This document shows positions 60,951 to 64,000 of a stretch of 64,000 nt of DNA, one piece after another. The position numbers and the translations under genes were made by a program. The notes under the pieces were generated by a model. It searched no databases and was not told where the DNA came from. It worked only from the letters and a program-made list of their open reading frames with translations. This DNA comes from Vibrio azureus (GTDB lineage: Bacteria; Pseudomonadota; Gammaproteobacteria; Enterobacterales; Vibrionaceae), in the NCBI RefSeq assembly GCF_002849855.1, contig NZ_CP018616.1, positions 1,860,001-1,924,000 of the forward strand, given 5' to 3'. How positions within the stretch are numbered: the stretch's first letter is position 1; each line of letters opens with the position of its first letter.

Positions 60951-62621
60951 TTATTCGCCTTTAGCAGCTTTGAAAGCGTCAGCCATTGCATTACCAAAAG
61001 CAGCTTCGTCTTGCTTGTTGATAGATGCCATTGCTTCTTGCTCTTCAGCTTCATCTTTCGCTTTGATAGATAGGTTGATAACGCGGTTCTTACGGTCAAC
61101 ACCTGTGAACTTCGCTTCAACAACATCACCAGCGCTTAGGATTAGAGAAGCATCTTCTACGCGATCGCGAGATACTTCAGAAGCACGGATGTAGCCTTCA
61201 ACGCCTTCTGCGATTTCAACTGTAGCGCCTTTAGCGTCAACAGCAGTTACCGTAGCGTTAACTAGAACACCTTTCTTGTTATCAGCAACGTAAGCATTGA
61301 ATGGGTCGTTTTCCATTTGCTTAACGCCTAGAGAGATGCGCTCACGCTCAGCGTCTACTGCTAGAACAACTGCAGAGATCTCGTCGCCTTTCTTGTACTC
61401 ACGTACCGCTTCTTCGCCAGTAACATTCCAAGAAATGTCAGATAGGTGAACTAGACCGTCGATGCCGCCTTCTAGACCGATAAAGATACCGAAGTCAGTG
61501 ATAGACTTGATCTTACCAGTAACTTTGTCGCCTTTAGCTTGAGCTTCAGCGAATGACTGCCATGGGTTAGCTTTACACTGTTTCAGACCTAGAGAGATAC
61601 GACGACGCTCTTCGTCGATTTCAAGAACCATAACCTCAACTTCGTCGCCAACATTAACAACTTTAGATGGGTGAATGTTCTTGTTAGTCCAATCCATTTC
61701 TGAAACGTGAACTAGACCTTCAACGCCTTCTTCGATTTCAACGAAGCAGCCGTAGTCAGTTAGGTTAGTTACGCGACCAGTTAGTTTGTGACCTTCAGGG
61801 TAACGCTTAGCGATTGCTACCCATGGATCTTCGCCTAGTTGCTTAAGACCTAGTGATACGCGAGTACGCTCACGGTCGAACTTAAGAACTTTAACTTGGA
61901 TCTCGTCACCAACGTTAACGATTTCAGATGGGTGCTTAACACGCTTCCAAGCCATATCAGTGATATGCAGAAGACCGTCAACGCCACCTAGGTCAACGAA
62001 CGCACCGTAGTCAGTAAGGTTCTTAACGATACCTTTAACTTCAGAACCTTCTTGTAGAGTTTCTAGAAGCTCATCACGCTCAACGCTGTTTTCAGATTCG
62101 ATAACAGCACGACGTGAAACAACTACGTTGTTACGTTTTTGGTCAAGTTTGATAACTTTGAACTCTAGCTCTTTGTTTTCTAGGTGAGCAGTGTCGCGAA
62201 TTGGGCGAACGTCTACTAGAGAGCCAGGAAGGAAAGCACGGATACCGTTTAGTTCAACAGTGAAACCGCCCTTAACTTTACCGTTGATGATACCAACAAC
62301 AGTTTCAGCTTCTTCGTAAGCTTTCTCAAGAACGATCCAAGCTTCGTGACGCTTAGCTTTCTCACGAGAAAGTTGAGTTTCACCGAAACCATCTTCAACA
62401 GCGTCTAGCGCTACGTCTACTTCAGCACCAACTTCAACTTCAAGTTCGCCAGCAGCGTTCTTGAACTGTTCAGCAGGGATAGCAGATTCAGACTTAAGAC
62501 CAGCGTCAACAAGAACAAAACCGTTCTCGATAGCTACTACAGTACCTTTAACGATGCTGCCTTGTTGGAATTCTGTTTCGTTTAGAAACTCTTCAAAGAG
62601 TTGAGCAAAAGATTCAGTCAT
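60951..62621 (-). CDS. rpsA: 30S ribosomal protein S1, RpsA
   Basis: A 556-residue protein with six S1 (OB-fold) repeats, for example [21 protein letters not shown] (first), [29 protein letters not shown] (third) and [26 protein letters not shown]1 binds mRNA at the ribosome and is required for initiation on most messages; known S1 proteins repress their own synthesis. Codon use is strongly biased, as expected for a highly expressed gene. Confidence 0.98.
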   Translation of the reverse strand: MTESFAQLFEEFLNETEFQQGSIVKGTVVAIENGFVLVDAGLKSESAIPAEQFKNAAGELEVEVGAEVDVALDAVEDGFGETQLSREKAKRHEAWIVLEKAYEEAETVVGIINGKVKGGFTVELNGIRAFLPGSLVDVRPIRDTAHLENKELEFKVIKLDQKRNNVVVSRRAVIESENSVERDELLETLQEGSEVKGIVKNLTDYGAFVDLGGVDGLLHITDMAWKRVKHPSEIVNVGDEIQVKVLKFDRERTRVSLGLKQLGEDPWVAIAKRYPEGHKLTGRVTNLTDYGCFVEIEEGVEGLVHVSEMDWTNKNIHPSKVVNVGDEVEVMVLEIDEERRRISLGLKQCKANPWQSFAEAQAKGDKVTGKIKSITDFGIFIGLEGGIDGLVHLSDISWNVTGEEAVREYKKGDEISAVVLAVDAERERISLGVKQMENDPFNAYVADNKKGVLVNATVTAVDAKGATVEIAEGVEGYIRASEVSRDRVEDASLILSAGDVVEAKFTGVDRKNRVINLSIKAKDEAEEQEAMASINKQDEAAFGNAMADAFKAAKGE

Positions 62622-62731
62622 TTATTTAATCTTCAATAAATTAAACGTCCACGGGTATCCTACCGCATGGGGTTATTAGCTTCGCCAGTCATCATCCTTG
62701 CGACCGACGCTCTGAGACTAACTGAGCGAAA

Positions 62732-63412
62732 TTACTCAGCCAGCTTAGATTCAATATATTGTAGTGCTTGTTCAACCACTTCGTCGATACTCATCGACGT
62801 TGAATCAAGCACAAGCGCATCCTCAGCAGGGCGTAATGGAGCCACTGGGCGGTTACGATCGCGATCGTCACGCTCTTGGATCTCGCTTAAAAGGTCAGCA
62901 AATTTAACATCTAACCCTTTCTGTTGCAACTGTTTCAAGCGTCTATTCGCACGCTCTTCTGCACTGGCATCCAAAAAGATTTTTGCTTTAGCATTTGGGA
63001 AAACAACCGTGCCCATGTCACGACCGTCAGCCACCAGCCCAGGCATGGTCTCAAAAGCACGCTGACGGCGCAATAATGCCTCTCGTACTCGAGGGAAAGC
63101 AGCAACTTTAGACGCAGCATTACCCGTTTCTTCTTTGCGTAATTCGCCAGAAACGTCTTCGCCTTCTAATATCACCTTAACTAAGTCACCTTCGGCAATG
63201 AATTGCACATCCAGATGAATAGCTAAGGGAACGAGCGCCTCTTCAGACTCGGTATCTACACCATGGTGAATCGCAGCTAGGGCAAGGACTCGGTAAATCG
63301 CACCAGAGTCAAGAAGTTGAAAACCTAGCTTCTTGGCTAACAACATACATAAAGTGCCCTTACCAGCACCACTTGGCCCATCAACGGTCACCACCGGAGT
63401 TTTAGAGGACAT
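62732..63412 (-). CDS. cmk: Cytidylate kinase, Cmk
   Basis: A 226-residue kinase for CMP and dCMP. The P-loop [11 protein letters not shown] is near residue 12; [20 protein letters not shown] and [21 protein letters not shown] are family motifs. The start chosen ([12 protein letters not shown]) has GGAGA seven bases upstream; the frame is open for four more codons. It precedes rpsA as in most Proteobacteria. Confidence 0.96.
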   Translation of the reverse strand: MSSKTPVVTVDGPSGAGKGTLCMLLAKKLGFQLLDSGAIYRVLALAAIHHGVDTESEEALVPLAIHLDVQFIAEGDLVKVILEGEDVSGELRKEETGNAASKVAAFPRVREALLRRQRAFETMPGLVADGRDMGTVVFPNAKAKIFLDASAEERANRRLKQLQQKGLDVKFADLLSEIQERDDRDRNRPVAPLRPAEDALVLDSTSMSIDEVVEQALQYIESKLAE

Positions 63413-63487
63413 ATTTATCTCCATCTATGAGTTTTACTCGTACAACTGATGTTGTTTGCGAAGGGCATATTATAAAGGTAATCAACA

Positions 63488-63517
63488 AAAAAGGCGAGGA
63501 TTCTGCCCTCGCCTTTT
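63488..63517 (-). terminator. Terminator after sohB
   Basis: The arms aaaaggcgagg and cctcgcctttt lie 30 bases after the sohB stop. Confidence 0.9.
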
Positions 63518-63547
63518 ATTTAAATATGAACTTCTCTCAAAGAGACC

Positions 63548-64000
63548 TTATACGATCGGTTTTTGACCACGCTCTGCCATCTTTAAAATCACATTATCGA
63601 CAGCTTTACCTGCTACTCCTGCCAACTTGTCTGTGATTTTTTTCTTCTGCACATACTGAACAGCCAAGACTGTTTTCTCTTTACATGCTGAAGTAATCAA
63701 ATCATCTGAAGTACTGATTTCATCAACTAAGCCCAACGCTTTTGCTTGGGTACCAAACCAATGCTCACCGGTTGCAACTTTCTCAAGTTCCAAGCTAGGG
63801 CGACGTTCACGAATGAACTGCTTAAAGAGTTCATGAGTTTCTTCCAATTCTTGCTTGAACTTATCACGAGCCTTATCGGTATTCTCACCGAACATGGTTA
63901 GGGTACGCTTATATTCACCCGCCGTAATCTGCTCGTAGTCAACATCATGTTTTTTCAGTAACTTATTGAAGTTAGGGATCTGGGCGATCACACCAATAGA
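63548..64000 (-). CDS. sohB: Probable inner-membrane protease SohB (C-terminal part)
   Basis: The frame is open to the window edge, so the 5' part is missing; about 151 C-terminal residues are seen. The sequence (YEQITAGEYKRTLTMFGENTDKAR, then RPSLELEKVATGEHWFGTQAKALGLVDEI) is the S49 (SppA-like) protease pattern, in which the Lys of GEYKRTLT is the catalytic base. SohB is a periplasm-facing membrane protease. The catalytic serine would lie outside the window. Confidence 0.93.
   Translation of the reverse strand, partial: SIGVIAQIPNFNKLLKKHDVDYEQITAGEYKRTLTMFGENTDKARDKFKQELEETHELFKQFIRERRPSLELEKVATGEHWFGTQAKALGLVDEISTSDDLITSACKEKTVLAVQYVQKKKITDKLAGVAGKAVDNVILKMAERGQKPIV

Noticed and set aside
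60922..63065. Plus-strand frames opposite rpsA and cmk
   Set aside because: Antisense shadows of highly biased coding sequence; translations are Ala/Ser-rich without family features.

Overview
The window looks like chromosome I of a marine gammaproteobacterium of the genus Vibrio. Support: the trp operon order E-G-D-CF-B-A with separate trpG and trpD; the pyrF-lapB-lapA-ihfB-rpsA-cmk block; a vibriolysin-type M4 protease; an AspS-type pilotin lipoprotein; and many copies of a short intergenic palindrome with acccaag/cttgggt ends. No rRNA, tRNA, transposase, integrase, phage gene or CRISPR array was seen. I ran no searches: homology statements come from recognising motifs and families, and names and gene orders of known systems are from memory.

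Left arm (1-24.9 kb), ordinary Vibrio genes: the trp operon (trpE cut by the window edge); a small GemA-like protein; yciB, yciA, yciI; an AspS-like pilotin; metE and metR diverging over met boxes and a MetR box; a DUF4250 protein; a membrane protein; YgiQ; a secreted M4 metalloprotease; a TauD-like dioxygenase; a sulfur group (CoA-disulfide reductase, L-cystine symporter, D-cysteine desulfhydrase-like enzyme); and outer-membrane phospholipase A (pldA).

Centre (25.4-51.1 kb), the accessory part: a type III secretion system with every gene on the minus strand and visibly AT-rich. In transcription order: sctI, sctJ, a SctK candidate, a translocator chaperone, two tandem paralogous tip/filament candidates, sctE, sctB, a two-gene gatekeeper candidate, a SctQ N-terminal candidate, a small chaperone, a 910-residue repeat protein (effector candidate), sctL, sctV, sctU, an OmpA-like lipoprotein, another chaperone, sctD, a 225-residue helical protein, a separate SctQ C-terminal SPOA protein, a membrane-anchored ToxR/VtrB-like regulator, sctF, sctR, sctT, a 94-residue protein, sctC, sctN, sctO, sctP, sctS and an InvB/VocC-like chaperone. 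Gene order and the presence of VtrB-, VocC- and VopV-like genes point to the T3SS2 lineage of V. parahaemolyticus and non-O1 V. cholerae. Here the system sits between pldA and pqiABC with no integrase, no VtrA/VtrC and no other recognisable effector. Hairpins divide it into several transcription units.

Right arm (51.9-64 kb): pqiABC (inter-membrane lipid transport), an orphan family-5 solute-binding protein, then pyrF, lapB, lapA, ihfB, rpsA, cmk and the 3' part of sohB, all on the minus strand.

Most noteworthy: the 910-residue repeat protein with 468-bp near-identical repeats and a hydrophobic Gly-rich segment; the paired tip candidates; the divided SctQ; the OmpA-like lipoprotein inside the apparatus operon; the 87-bp repeats in the needle-ruler gene; and palindromic repeats that crowd both flanks but are almost absent from the secretion locus.
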